From Solibacillus sp. FSL H8-0523 (lineage in GTDB: Bacteria; Bacillota; Bacilli; Bacillales_A; Planococcaceae): 64,000 nt of DNA. The notes under the pieces are model-generated. The model was not told the DNA's origin and ran no database searches. It saw nothing but the letters and a program-made list of their open reading frames with translations. How positions within the stretch are numbered: position 1 is the first letter of the stretch; each line of letters starts with the position of its first letter. The translations under genes and the position numbers were made by a program. Below, piece by piece: positions 53,775 to 62,864 of the stretch. Location: NCBI RefSeq assembly GCF_038051985.1, contig NZ_CP150291.1:3844001-3908000 (forward strand), written 5' to 3'.

Positions 53775-54085
53775 TTGAAATCTCCTCCGATTTAAAAATA
53801 ACTATTCCGACAATTCACTTCGTTGTCAGACATCTGAATAAAAAGCACTTTAACACTTTAACGTAATAGACGAACAAAATCAAGAATACAAAAAATGTTA
53901 TAATATTGTTTTTGTTCTGTATTTTCAGATTAATTAATCAAATACTTAACATTCAGACTTAGATAGTATAGTTCATTGTCAATCAGATACAAAATGGTTT
54001 GACTTGAGCTTCTCGGTTTATGACAAAAGAAGGGAGTATCCAGAAATCGCTTTCTGGATACTCCCTTTGTTTCATCGCTTACTTA
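53775..54085. other. Intergenic region between dtpT and hflX
   Basis: About 310 bases. It contains the dtpT promoter region and the hflX terminator (54026-54070). AT-rich, with no ORF carrying a ribosome site. Confidence 0.5.
54026..54070 (-). terminator. Terminator after hflX
   Basis: AAGGGAGTATCCAGAAA and its complement form a 17-bp stem with a four-base loop, followed by CTTTTG on the minus strand. Confidence 0.9.
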
Positions 54086-55360
54086 TTACACTACATATTT
54101 TTCATATTTATTGTAATCGGATTGCTTCAATTCTAACGTTAATAACGTGCCTTGCTCTTCGTAGGCCGTTGCTAAAATCGTTGCTTCTTCATTTAAATAG
54201 GAAACAACTGCACCTTCGTCATATGGGATAATCATTTGGCAAGTTACGTAATCCGAGAAAATTTGTTTACGAATCATTTGTAGCAGTTCGTCTAAACCAA
54301 CGCCCTCTTTAGCTGCAAGCCAAATATTATCGCCGCTCACTAACGGGTACTCTAAATCGGCTAAGTCTGATTTATTGTAAATATAAATCGTCGGAATGTT
54401 TTCAACGTCAATCGCCTGTAGCGTCTTATTCGTTACGTCCATCATAAAGCTATATTCTTCATTTGAGACATCAACAACGTGTAATAAAAGGTCTGACTCG
54501 CGTGCTTCTTCTAATGTTGAACGGAATGCCTTTACTAGATGGTGAGGTAGCTTACTAACAAAACCTACTGTATCTGTTAGTAAAAATGATTTATTATCTT
54601 CTAGCTCGATGCTGCGGACAGATGTTTCAAGCGTTGCAAAGAGCATGTCCTTTTCGAACACTTGCTTGCCATCGTCTTGCCCCATTTTTGCTAACAGCTG
54701 GTTCATGATTGTTGATTTACCAGCGTTTGTATACCCTACAATCGAAACAACTGGCACAGCATTTTTGCGGCGCTGCTTACGCTGTGTTTCGCGTTGCTCT
54801 TTGACCACTTCTAAATCCTTTTTGATTTTGGCGATTTGGTCCTCAATTTTACGACGATCTAATTCGAGCTTCGTCTCACCGGCACCACGGTTTTTAAAGC
54901 CGCCTCCTGTACCACCACCTTGACGTGAAAGGGATGCATGTAGGCCCACTAAACGCGGTAGCATATACTGTAGTTTTGCTAGCTCTACCTGTAGCTGCGC
55001 TTCACGTGTTTTTGCACGACGGCTAAAAATATCTAAAATGAGCATTGTACGGTCGATTACTTTACAATCTAAATCGCGCTCTAAGTTACGAATTTGCGAT
55101 GGTGATAATTCATCATTAAAAATGACGAGATTGGCACCTGCCTCTTCATAAAACGCTTTAATTTCTTCAATTTTTCCAGTTCCCACATAGTGCGATGGTG
55201 TGACGCGTTCTAAATTTTGTGTCACCATACCAATTACTTCTACATTCAGTGCATCTGCTAAATTTGCTAGCTCTTCCATTGAATAGTCAAAGTGTTCGTC
55301 TTTTTTTAAATTTACGCCAACTAAAATCCCGCGTTCAACTAATTCTTCTATATCTTTCAA
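54086..55360 (-). CDS. hflX: Ribosome-associated GTPase HflX
   Basis: GTPase that binds the 50S subunit and splits stalled or stressed ribosomes. The TTG at 55360 lies nine bases after GAGGAGG and gives 424 aa, the normal size. N-terminal HflX domain (VIDRTMLILDIFSRRAKTRE), glycine-rich linker GGGTGGG near 148-154, P-loop GYTNAGKST (209-217), G3 LTDTVGFV and G4 NKSD. It diverges from the methyltransferase gene. Confidence 0.93.
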   Translation of the reverse strand: MKDIEELVERGILVGVNLKKDEHFDYSMEELANLADALNVEVIGMVTQNLERVTPSHYVGTGKIEEIKAFYEEAGANLVIFNDELSPSQIRNLERDLDCKVIDRTMLILDIFSRRAKTREAQLQVELAKLQYMLPRLVGLHASLSRQGGGTGGGFKNRGAGETKLELDRRKIEDQIAKIKKDLEVVKEQRETQRKQRRKNAVPVVSIVGYTNAGKSTIMNQLLAKMGQDDGKQVFEKDMLFATLETSVRSIELEDNKSFLLTDTVGFVSKLPHHLVKAFRSTLEEARESDLLLHVVDVSNEEYSFMMDVTNKTLQAIDVENIPTIYIYNKSDLADLEYPLVSGDNIWLAAKEGVGLDELLQMIRKQIFSDYVTCQMIIPYDEGAVVSYLNEEATILATAYEEQGTLLTLELKQSDYNKYEKYVV

Positions 55361-55497
55361 AATGAATAGCCTCCTCAAAGGTTCGTTCTTTACATTCAAT
55401 CGTAACATACAACCTAAAAGCCTGTACAATCACACCTTGAACCTTGTTGTGATAAAATAGAATTAACAATATTTTCATTATAGAAAAGGCGGTTTTT

Positions 55498-56661
55498 ATG
55501 GAATTTCAACAAATGAAGGAGCAGCTCGTTGCCCTTTTGCTAAATAAAACATTAATCCAAGCAACAATCAGTCAGCCACGTCAAAAATCAAATGAGCTAA
55601 AGCGTGTGAAATTAAAGCCCGTAGAACTACGCGGTGACTATATGATTCAGCTTGAATATCAGTATGAGCGTATTTTAAAGCATGAAAACCTACCACTTGT
55701 AGAAGTTGCATCAAAACTTGATGAACTATTTGAGCAGTTCCGCCAAGCACATGCTGAATTTACCGAGCAAACCGTACAAATTCAGCTTTCAAAGAAAAAT
55801 AAAGTGCTGTTTAAATCCACTGCAAGCGAAGCATCAAAACAAGTCAATTTATCGCATAACCGTAAAAAACACTATTTATTAGATGATTCACGTGTGCATC
55901 CATTCTTAGTTCGATTAGGGGTACAGGCAGAAGACGGCAAAATTAAAAAGCAAAAGTACGATAAATTTAAGCAAATTAACCGCTTCGTTGAATTTATTGA
56001 TGATTCCTTAGCGCATTTACCGAAGGATAAGCAAATTCGTATTTTAGATTTTGGTTCAGGGAAATCGTATTTAACCTTTGCGCTCTATCACTATTTAAAA
56101 GTAGAAAAAGGTTTAAACATTCGTGTGACAGGGCTAGATTTAAAAAAGGAAGTCATTGAGGAATGTAATCAAATTGCACAAGACTTACAATACGATGATT
56201 TAGAGTTTTTAGTTGGCGATATTAATGACTACAATGACGAAACAGCGGTAGATATGGTCGTAACCCTTCATGCCTGTGACGTCGCAACGGATATGGCGTT
56301 AGCGCGTGCCGTGAAATGGGGCGCGAAGGTCATCTTAAGTGTACCTTGTTGTCAGCACGAGCTGAACCGTCAGCTGCAAGCACCCGAGCTTTCTATTATG
56401 ACGCAGCACGGCTTAGTAAAAGAGCGTTTCGCAGCACTTGCTACCGATTCAATTCGTGCAGAGCTCTTATCCCTTGTTGGCTATGATACACAGCTATTAG
56501 AATTCATCGATATGGAAAACACACCGAAAAATATTCTAATTCGTGCCTACTTTACAGGTAAGAAACCGTCTGATGAGCAGCGCGCGAAATATGTCGAATT
56601 TGTGAGATTTTTAAATGCACAACCATTTTTAGAAAAAGAATTGCTAGATTTCTTAAAATAA
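55498..56661 (+). CDS. SAM-dependent methyltransferase (Methyltransf_32 type)
   Basis: Class I methyltransferase of 387 aa. N-terminal 170 residues form a basic, RNA-binding-like module (QLSKKNKVLFKSTASEASKQ, SHNRKKHYLLDDSRVHPFLV). The SAM motif I is ILDFGSGKSYLTFALYHYL (182-200). Motif IV region reads VVTLHACDVATDMALARA, followed by ILSVPCCQHELNR with adjacent cysteines. The LHACD...PCCQH pattern is that of the Methyltransf_32 family, related to eukaryotic METTL25/GSTCD proteins. Substrate unknown; RNA is a reasonable guess. Confidence 0.82.
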   Translation: MEFQQMKEQLVALLLNKTLIQATISQPRQKSNELKRVKLKPVELRGDYMIQLEYQYERILKHENLPLVEVASKLDELFEQFRQAHAEFTEQTVQIQLSKKNKVLFKSTASEASKQVNLSHNRKKHYLLDDSRVHPFLVRLGVQAEDGKIKKQKYDKFKQINRFVEFIDDSLAHLPKDKQIRILDFGSGKSYLTFALYHYLKVEKGLNIRVTGLDLKKEVIEECNQIAQDLQYDDLEFLVGDINDYNDETAVDMVVTLHACDVATDMALARAVKWGAKVILSVPCCQHELNRQLQAPELSIMTQHGLVKERFAALATDSIRAELLSLVGYDTQLLEFIDMENTPKNILIRAYFTGKKPSDEQRAKYVEFVRFLNAQPFLEKELLDFLK

Positions 56662-56861
56662 ATAAAACAATTCTGTACTAAGCATTTTTCTTCTATAAAT
56701 TGACTCAATACACTGTAAAGGTCATGTAATCCTTTTGTTACAGAATTGTAAAGATTAAGACTATCTGAGTAAATTTTATGTAGATTTTTTAAAGATTTTG
56801 TTATGATTATTAAGGTCAATTTTTAAATCGGTTTGATTATATAATTCCAGGAGGCAATTCC

Positions 56862-57482
56862 ATGTTCAGTTCAAAAAAACAAGATCCATTTTTCTCAGCC
56901 TTATTAAAAATTGCAGAAAATATGCGTGAGGCCGTACATTACGCAAATGATTTCCGCATTGAAACAGTTGCTGATTTAAAGGAAATTAGTGTTCGTATGA
57001 AACAATACGAAACAGCTGGCGATAAATTAATTCATGAGTTAATCGTGATGTTAAATAAATCATTTATGACACCAATCGAGCGTGAAGATATTTTACAATT
57101 AGCGATTCGTATGGATGATGTATTAGATGGTACAGAAGGCACAATCGGTCATTTCGAAATGTTCTCATTAACAGAAGTTGACGATTCAATGCGTAACTTC
57201 TTAGAGTACATCGCGAAATCTTCTGATGAAATCGTGAAGGCTATGGAGCTTTTAAATAAAAAAGATCTTGTTGGTATGCGTCAACACGCCATTTTAATTA
57301 AAGATTATGAGCGTGAGTGCGATGAAGTGTTACGTTCTTCAATCAAGCAACTATTCTTAAACGAAAAGGACCCAATTCGTTTAATCAAATTTAAAGACAT
57401 CTACGAACAACTTGAAGAAATTGCTGACTACTGCCAAACAGTAGCTAACACAATCGAAACAATCATTATGCGTAACGCATAA
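56862..57482 (+). CDS. DUF47 (PhoU-like) Pit accessory protein
   Basis: All-helical protein of 206 aa, typical of the DUF47 family that pairs with Pit phosphate transporters and may regulate them. It keeps the PhoU-like acidic clusters (TAGDKLIHELIVMLNKSFMT, EREDILQLAIRMDDVLDGTEG, YERECDEVLRS). Strong site GGAGG before the ATG. The transporter gene follows 18 bases later, so it is one operon. Confidence 0.92.
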   Translation: MFSSKKQDPFFSALLKIAENMREAVHYANDFRIETVADLKEISVRMKQYETAGDKLIHELIVMLNKSFMTPIEREDILQLAIRMDDVLDGTEGTIGHFEMFSLTEVDDSMRNFLEYIAKSSDEIVKAMELLNKKDLVGMRQHAILIKDYERECDEVLRSSIKQLFLNEKDPIRLIKFKDIYEQLEEIADYCQTVANTIETIIMRNA

Positions 57483-57500
57483 TAATAGGGAGTCTTAAAA

Positions 57501-58517
57501 ATGAACACACTATTAATCATTACCATATTGGTTGTTGCATGCGCACTAGCGTTTGACTTCATTAATGGTTTCCATGATACGGCTAATGCCATTGCCACTT
57601 CTGTTTCGACGCGTGCATTACCACCACGTGTCGCAGTATTAATGGCTGCAATTATGAACTTTGTTGGTGCGATTACATTTGTTGGCGTTGCAAAAGCGAT
57701 TGCTTCTGATATTGTAGACCCGTTCGCGTTATCAACACCTGACGCACCATTAATCGGTTCTGTTGTTATTTTAGCCGCACTGCTATCTGCCATTACGTGG
57801 AACTTAATTACTTGGTATTTCGGTATTCCGTCTAGTTCGTCTCACACGTTAATCGGTTCGCTTGCTGGTGCTGCTATTATGGCTGCTGGCTTTGGTGTTT
57901 TAAATTATAACGGCTTCACAAAAATCATTATTGCGTTATTAGCCTCACCAATCATCGCCATTTGCGTTGGTTACTTAGCTATGTCTTTAATGAAAGTGAT
58001 CTTTAAAAATACAAACCTTTATAAAACAAATAAAAGCTTCCGTATTGTACAAATTTTCACTGCAGCGATTCAATCGTTCACACATGGTACGAACGATGCG
58101 CAAAAAGCGATGGGTATTATTACAATGGCCTTAATCGCAGCGAACTTGCAATCAACGGATGAGGTACAAGGCTGGGTACGTTTTGCCTGTGCTCTAGCAA
58201 TGGGTCTAGGTACTTCAATTGGTGGTTATAAAATCATCAAAACCGTTGGCGGTAAAATCATGAAAATCCGCCCAGTAAACGGTGTTGCAGCAGATATTTC
58301 TTCTGCATCCATTATTTTTGGGGCAACATTAATTCACTTACCTGTTTCAACAACACACGTTATTTCATCCGCTATTATGGGTGTAGGTGCTGCACAAAAC
58401 GTGAAGGGTGTTAACTGGGGAATTGCACGTAAAATCGTAACAACTTGGATTATTACAATGCCGATTTCAGCGATTATGGCAGCTATTATTTACTCATTCT
58501 TAAATCTTTTCATCTAA
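57501..58517 (+). CDS. pit: Inorganic phosphate transporter Pit
   Basis: Low-affinity phosphate (metal-phosphate) importer of the PiT family, 338 aa, about ten helices. The two inverted family repeats are visible: ALAFDFINGFHDTANAIATS (17-36) and SFTHGTNDAQKAMGIITMAL (near 192), each with the conserved Asn/Asp. SSSHTLIGSLAGAAI and PVSTTHVISSAIMGVGAA complete the signature. Second gene of the DUF47-pit operon. Confidence 0.95.
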   Translation: MNTLLIITILVVACALAFDFINGFHDTANAIATSVSTRALPPRVAVLMAAIMNFVGAITFVGVAKAIASDIVDPFALSTPDAPLIGSVVILAALLSAITWNLITWYFGIPSSSSHTLIGSLAGAAIMAAGFGVLNYNGFTKIIIALLASPIIAICVGYLAMSLMKVIFKNTNLYKTNKSFRIVQIFTAAIQSFTHGTNDAQKAMGIITMALIAANLQSTDEVQGWVRFACALAMGLGTSIGGYKIIKTVGGKIMKIRPVNGVAADISSASIIFGATLIHLPVSTTHVISSAIMGVGAAQNVKGVNWGIARKIVTTWIITMPISAIMAAIIYSFLNLFI

Positions 58518-58531
58518 TCAAATCGATCATC

Positions 58532-58575
58532 AAGCATCCAGAATTCCACAAAAATTCTGGATGCTTTTTCTTTTT
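58532..58575 (+). terminator. Terminator after pit
   Basis: AGCATCCAGAATT pairs with AATTCTGGATGCT, followed by TTTTCTTTTT. Confidence 0.92.
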
Positions 58576-58624
58576 CTCTAAAATCTATTACACTAGAAGT
58601 AATGAAAAAGAGAGGCGGTATTAT

Positions 58625-60733
58625 ATGAAGCACTTTGCAGCGTTTATCACAAAATTTTCAAAACCAATTGTCGCCAGTTGGTTTGTCATCCTTGTTATAC
58701 TCGCATTTTTTGCCCTTCAACTTCCTTCTAAATTACAGGGCGATGGATTTTTTGTTGATGGCGATCACACCTATGTAACAAACGAACTTTCAGACACCTT
58801 TGACCTACCCGCAAAAACAATTTTTGTGTTATTTGAAAATAAGTCCGACGAAGAAATTACGAACGTTTTAAATAAGCTGGAATCAATTGATGAAGTTCAT
58901 GCCGTTCAGTCCCCTGTCGGTAATGAAGCACTCAATAAAAATGCTTATGCTTACGGATTACTCGAATTTGATAATACAATTGTCGATTACTTCCCAATCG
59001 TGAATGAAATACGGGATGTTCTTGGTGATGAACAAGGAATCTCGATTACAGGCGAACCTGTCATTTCAAAAGATATAAACGAAGCCAGCCAAAAGGATTT
59101 AATTAAGGCTGAAGCGATTGGTTTACCGATTGCATTAATCGTACTACTCCTTGCATTTGGCACGATTGTCGCTTCGACTTTACCACTAATCATTGGTGGC
59201 GCAACAGTTGTCATGGCACTTGGTATTTTAACGCTGTTAGGCAATACCTTTAACTTATCGATTTTCGTATTAAATATTGTACCGATGCTCGGTTTGGCAC
59301 TTAGTATTGATTTTGCGTTACTATTTATCAACCGTTACCGCGAAGAACGTGCGAATTATTCAATTGCTGAATCGGTTCAAATCGCCATTCAAACAGCTGG
59401 CCGCTCGATTATTTTCTCTGCACTTTGTGTGATGATTGGCTTAGGTGCCATGGTCGTTATTGATGTAGAAATCTTTATGAATATTGCACTAGGCGGTACG
59501 ATAGTTGTGCTACTTGCCGTTTTAACAGGTCTCACATTACTACCAGCAACACTTATGCTACTAGGCGACCGTTTAAATAAAGGGCGGATTTTCCGCATAA
59601 AACCGACCGCTTCACGCTGGCAAAAATTCGCAGCATTCGTCATGAAGCGTCCGGTGATGATTATTTTTGTTGCCGTTCTTTTACTAGTACTTGCGATGAT
59701 TCCGATTAAGGACATGACACTAACGATTCCATCACAAGAATCTCTCCCGACTTCTTATGAGTCACGCCAAGCATTCGATACGCTTGACGAACAATTTGGC
59801 CTCGCACAAGAAACGCCAGTCTTTTTACTCGCTGAGAATGAGACGTGGGACAGTGAAACCGGTCGCGAGAAAATATTTGCTATTCAGCAACAATTATTAG
59901 AGGACCCTCTTGTGACAAACGTGACGTCGATGTTTACCATCACGAATATCGAGTCTGTGGAGATGTGGGAAATGGCCAATAATAATCCACAAGCACCTGG
60001 CGCACTCAATTCAGTTGCAGAGAACTTTATAAAAGGTGACCAAATGTACATGATTGCCTATTTAAATGCACAAGGTTCCTCTTCACAAGCACAGGAATTT
60101 GTACGCAACTGGACGGATAAGGATTTAGGCGTCGATTTCAAACTCTCTGGACAAGCAAAGTTCAATCAAGAAATTTTTGATGAAATCGCAAGTAAGGTTC
60201 TTGTTGCCATTGCCATCATCATTGTTTCGACATTTATTATTTTAATGATTGCATTCCGTTCCATTTTAATTCCGCTAAAAGCGATTTTAATGAATATTTT
60301 AGGCCTCGGGGCTACGTTTGGCATTCTCGTATACATTTTTCAGTATGGACACTTTGGACTGGAAGCGGGAACGATTGTCTTAATTATTCCGGTACTCGTA
60401 TTTTGCTTAGTATTTGGACTCAGCATGGACTATGAGGTATTTTTAATTTCACGAATTCAAGAGGAATATTTAAAAGGCGCATCAAACACAAAAGCGACGA
60501 TTGATGGGCTTGTTTCAACAAGTAAAATTATTACGTCGGCCGCGCTTATTATGATTGTTATTACCGGGGCGTTTGCGTTTACGGACGTGATGCCGGTTAA
60601 GCAAATTGGCGTAGGGATAGCGATCGCGATTGCCATTGATGCAACAATCATTCGATTAATGCTTGTACCTAGTTTCATGAAGCTACTTGGTGATTGGAAT
60701 TGGTGGCTGCCGTTTAAAAAAGGACGCCGATAA
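58625..60733 (+). CDS. MMPL/RND-family membrane transporter (YdfJ-like)
   Basis: Exporter of 702 aa with twelve helices in two MMPL halves, each with a large outside loop (about 35-165 and 385-530). Start at the ATG at 58625 with GAGAGGCGG upstream; earlier in-frame codons run through the pit terminator. The first half shows SIDFALLFINRYREER (near 225) and the second FGLSMDYEVFLISRIQEEYL (near 600). The paired Asp-Tyr of the MmpL3 proton relay is visible in the second half. Actinobacterial MmpL proteins export lipids; Bacillus members are linked to drug or antibiotic response. Substrate unknown. Confidence 0.88.
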   Translation: MKHFAAFITKFSKPIVASWFVILVILAFFALQLPSKLQGDGFFVDGDHTYVTNELSDTFDLPAKTIFVLFENKSDEEITNVLNKLESIDEVHAVQSPVGNEALNKNAYAYGLLEFDNTIVDYFPIVNEIRDVLGDEQGISITGEPVISKDINEASQKDLIKAEAIGLPIALIVLLLAFGTIVASTLPLIIGGATVVMALGILTLLGNTFNLSIFVLNIVPMLGLALSIDFALLFINRYREERANYSIAESVQIAIQTAGRSIIFSALCVMIGLGAMVVIDVEIFMNIALGGTIVVLLAVLTGLTLLPATLMLLGDRLNKGRIFRIKPTASRWQKFAAFVMKRPVMIIFVAVLLLVLAMIPIKDMTLTIPSQESLPTSYESRQAFDTLDEQFGLAQETPVFLLAENETWDSETGREKIFAIQQQLLEDPLVTNVTSMFTITNIESVEMWEMANNNPQAPGALNSVAENFIKGDQMYMIAYLNAQGSSSQAQEFVRNWTDKDLGVDFKLSGQAKFNQEIFDEIASKVLVAIAIIIVSTFIILMIAFRSILIPLKAILMNILGLGATFGILVYIFQYGHFGLEAGTIVLIIPVLVFCLVFGLSMDYEVFLISRIQEEYLKGASNTKATIDGLVSTSKIITSAALIMIVITGAFAFTDVMPVKQIGVGIAIAIAIDATIIRLMLVPSFMKLLGDWNWWLPFKKGRR

Positions 60734-60735
60734 GA

Positions 60736-60775
60736 AAATGCCCGCGCTTGGTTTGATACAAGCACGGGCATTTTT
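60736..60775 (+). terminator. Terminator after the MMPL gene
   Basis: AAAATGCCCG-GCTTG pairs with CAAGC-CGGGCATTTT, followed by a short U-run. Confidence 0.9.
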
Positions 60776-60837
60776 ATGAAGTAAAGTACATCTTAGTTCA
60801 GTCGAATCCATGTAAGGTAACAGACCGACTGCTTGGT

Positions 60838-61059
60838 TTAGCTTAATTTCAGTAATTGATCATAGTGAAGCATTGCTGATTTTGTATAGCTTGGTTGTTC
60901 CGTTTTGTCTTGTTCGATTTGCTTGCGCTCTTTTGGCTCCCATAGCATATAAAATGCTTGAATGACTGCCACAATAAGAATTGATGCGATAACAATCGTA
61001 CCGATAATAATTTTAACCATTTTGTTACCAGACATTTCTTTCGATTGACGGTGCTCCAT
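60838..61059 (-). CDS. Small single-helix membrane protein (73 aa)
   Basis: Type II-like small protein. A basic N-terminus (MEHRQSKEMSGNKMVK) is followed by one membrane helix (IIIGTIVIASILIVAVIQAF, residues 17-36) and a charged outer tail (EPKERKQIEQDKTEQPSYTK). A GGGAAATGGAG site precedes the ATG. It follows the 154-aa gene by 21 bases on the same strand. Function unknown. Confidence 0.65.
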   Translation of the reverse strand: MEHRQSKEMSGNKMVKIIIGTIVIASILIVAVIQAFYMLWEPKERKQIEQDKTEQPSYTKSAMLHYDQLLKLS

Positions 61060-61080
61060 ACTCCATTTCCCTCACTCAAC

Positions 61081-61545
61081 TTATTTTGAAAGTCGGAAAC
61101 CTTCTTCACGTAAATACGCTACTGCATCATCACGCGTACCGAATGATTCCTCTAAATTCCCTTGGTGATAAATGTTCCATGCGCGGTTATTAAATTCTAG
61201 CTCTAGCTTCGTCGTACCATCGCGTGAAACCCACTTTTCGATTACCGGTGTATCATCGATTTCTTCTGCTAAGTAGTTGATTGCCGCTTCAATAATTTCG
61301 CGTAACTCGGCTTCGCTGTAATCACGAATATTGACTAAGCCCTTACCAGCTGCTTCTTTTTCGTACTTTAATAAGTCCCCTACAAACACAAAGCCGTTAC
61401 CGTTTGGATGTAGCTTTTCCACAACGATTGTTTTTTCGTACAGACTGTCCTCAAAGTGATAGTTTAAACGCTTTAACGAAATTTCTTTTTTCGTTAACTG
61501 CGGGAATGATTCGATAATGGTTTGCTTTTGTTCAAATGTTAGCAT
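61081..61545 (-). CDS. Uncharacterised 154-aa cytoplasmic protein
   Basis: Start at the ATG at 61545 with TAAAGGAGC seven bases upstream. Soluble, acidic, mixed alpha/beta. FPQLTKKEISLKRLNYHFED, VVEKLHPNGNGFVFVGDLL and KGLVNIRDYSEAELREIIEA are notable; the C-terminus NRAWNIYHQGNLEESFGTRD ends in a helix. No family recognised. Probably one operon with the small membrane protein downstream. Confidence 0.7.
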   Translation of the reverse strand: MLTFEQKQTIIESFPQLTKKEISLKRLNYHFEDSLYEKTIVVEKLHPNGNGFVFVGDLLKYEKEAAGKGLVNIRDYSEAELREIIEAAINYLAEEIDDTPVIEKWVSRDGTTKLELEFNNRAWNIYHQGNLEESFGTRDDAVAYLREEGFRLSK

Positions 61546-61605
61546 CGTATGCTCCTTTAAAAAATTCTTTTCAATTACTAAGTATACCGTGTTCTGCCCA
61601 AATAC

Positions 61606-61636
61606 AAAAGAAAAGCATATGCTTGTCACATATGCT
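61606..61636 (-). terminator. Terminator after the AI-2E permease gene
   Basis: AGCATATG pairs with CATATGCT across a seven-base loop, followed by TTTCTTTTG on the minus strand. Confidence 0.7.
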
Positions 61637-61643
61637 CCACAAT

Positions 61644-62723
61644 TTACATCGATTTTGTCATCGTCTCTTTAATATTTTTACGTTCATGATAAATGTTTTG
61701 AACAATAACTTTGATCACACAATATGTTGGAATCGCGATAATAATCCCGATAAAGCCCGCGATATTTCCTGCTGCTAAAACGAGTGAAATAACCGTTAAT
61801 GGGTGAATGTCTAAAGATTTCCCCATCACGTTTGGTGTAATTAAGTTACTTTCCACTTGCTGCGCGATTAGCGTAATGACACATACCCACACAACTAAAA
61901 TTGGATCTTGAATGAGTGCGACAATGACAGCCGGCACAAGTGATACCCATGGACCAATAAATGGAATCATGTTCATAAAGAATGCAAATAACGCCAATAA
62001 TAAGGAATAGTCTAGTTTAATAATTAAATAACCAATAAACATCATCGTTGCTAATAAAAAGCTGACTAACACTTGTCCTTGCACATAGCTACGTAATACC
62101 TTATCAATGTCTTCTAATGTTTTCTTTACCCACGTACGCGTATCACCTGAAAATACATCATAAATTTGAGGTGCAAATTTCTCGTGATCCTTTAACATAA
62201 AGATAAAGAAGAATGGCACTAAAATCAGTGTTAATGTTACGGTTACGGCACCACTTACAAAGTTCATTAAATAACGACTACTTGTAATGGCAATGTCTTG
62301 GATCGAGTTCGTAATTGATGCCACGAATTCCTCCACTTGTGGTGGTAAAATATCTCGATTTTCTAAAATATAATTAAATGCTTGTTCAATTTGTGTTGCA
62401 ATATACGGGGCATTTTCCACTAAATTATTTACTTGATTGGCAATTGGTTTCCCGATTAATAAAAAAATCGATGTCATAACCGCTACGAGTAACAGCACAA
62501 TCGTTGCCAAACTTCCCCACCTTGGCATCCCGCGTTTTTCAAGTACGCGCTGCAAGGGCTCGGTAATATAGTAAAGTACGCCACCTAGTAATAACGGAAT
62601 CATAATCGTGTTAAATATGATAATGAGTGGGTCAAAAATATGATAGATTTCTCTAAAGTATTTAATAATTAATAACGTAATTAATATGCCTATCCCAACT
62701 TGAAACCACAGCTTCCTCGTCAT
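61644..62723 (-). CDS. AI-2E family transporter (PF01594)
   Basis: Membrane protein of 359 aa with seven to eight helices. The family includes AI-2 exporters, Na+/H+ antiporters and sporulation protein YtvI, so the substrate is uncertain. Blocks: the N-terminal IPLLLGGVLYYITEPLQRVL, the central YVQGQVLVSFLLATMMFIGY, PFIGPWVSLVPAVIVALIQD and the ending LTVISLVLAAGNIAGFIGII. Monocistronic. Ribosome site GGAAGTGAG before the ATG. Confidence 0.88.
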   Translation of the reverse strand: MTRKLWFQVGIGILITLLIIKYFREIYHIFDPLIIIFNTIMIPLLLGGVLYYITEPLQRVLEKRGMPRWGSLATIVLLLVAVMTSIFLLIGKPIANQVNNLVENAPYIATQIEQAFNYILENRDILPPQVEEFVASITNSIQDIAITSSRYLMNFVSGAVTVTLTLILVPFFFIFMLKDHEKFAPQIYDVFSGDTRTWVKKTLEDIDKVLRSYVQGQVLVSFLLATMMFIGYLIIKLDYSLLLALFAFFMNMIPFIGPWVSLVPAVIVALIQDPILVVWVCVITLIAQQVESNLITPNVMGKSLDIHPLTVISLVLAAGNIAGFIGIIIAIPTYCVIKVIVQNIYHERKNIKETMTKSM

Positions 62724-62814
62724 CTAGCTCACTTCCTTTTCATCTCTTCGATCTTACTAATACTCTATACCACTATGTACGCTTTAGCATGCCATAAAGT
62801 GTCAATAAATACAA

Positions 62815-62860
62815 AAGAAAAACAGGGAATTCAGTGATTTTAACACTGAACACCCTGTCA
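62815..62860 (-). terminator. Terminator after the M3 peptidase gene
   Basis: ACAGGGTGTTCAGTG pairs with CACTGAATTCCCTGT (one bulge), followed by TTTTCTTTTG on the minus strand. Confidence 0.88.
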
Positions 62861-62864
62861 TCAA

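Noticed and set aside
56700-56830. PhoP-box-like TTACAGAATTGTAAAG before the DUF47-pit operon
   Set aside because: A single palindrome without the repeated TTAACA at 11-bp spacing; Pit systems are usually not under PhoP.
60849-61109. 86-codon minus-strand frame over the 73-aa gene
   Set aside because: Its sequence is the out-of-frame reading of the single-helix protein; the 73-aa frame has the better start site and a proper membrane segment.
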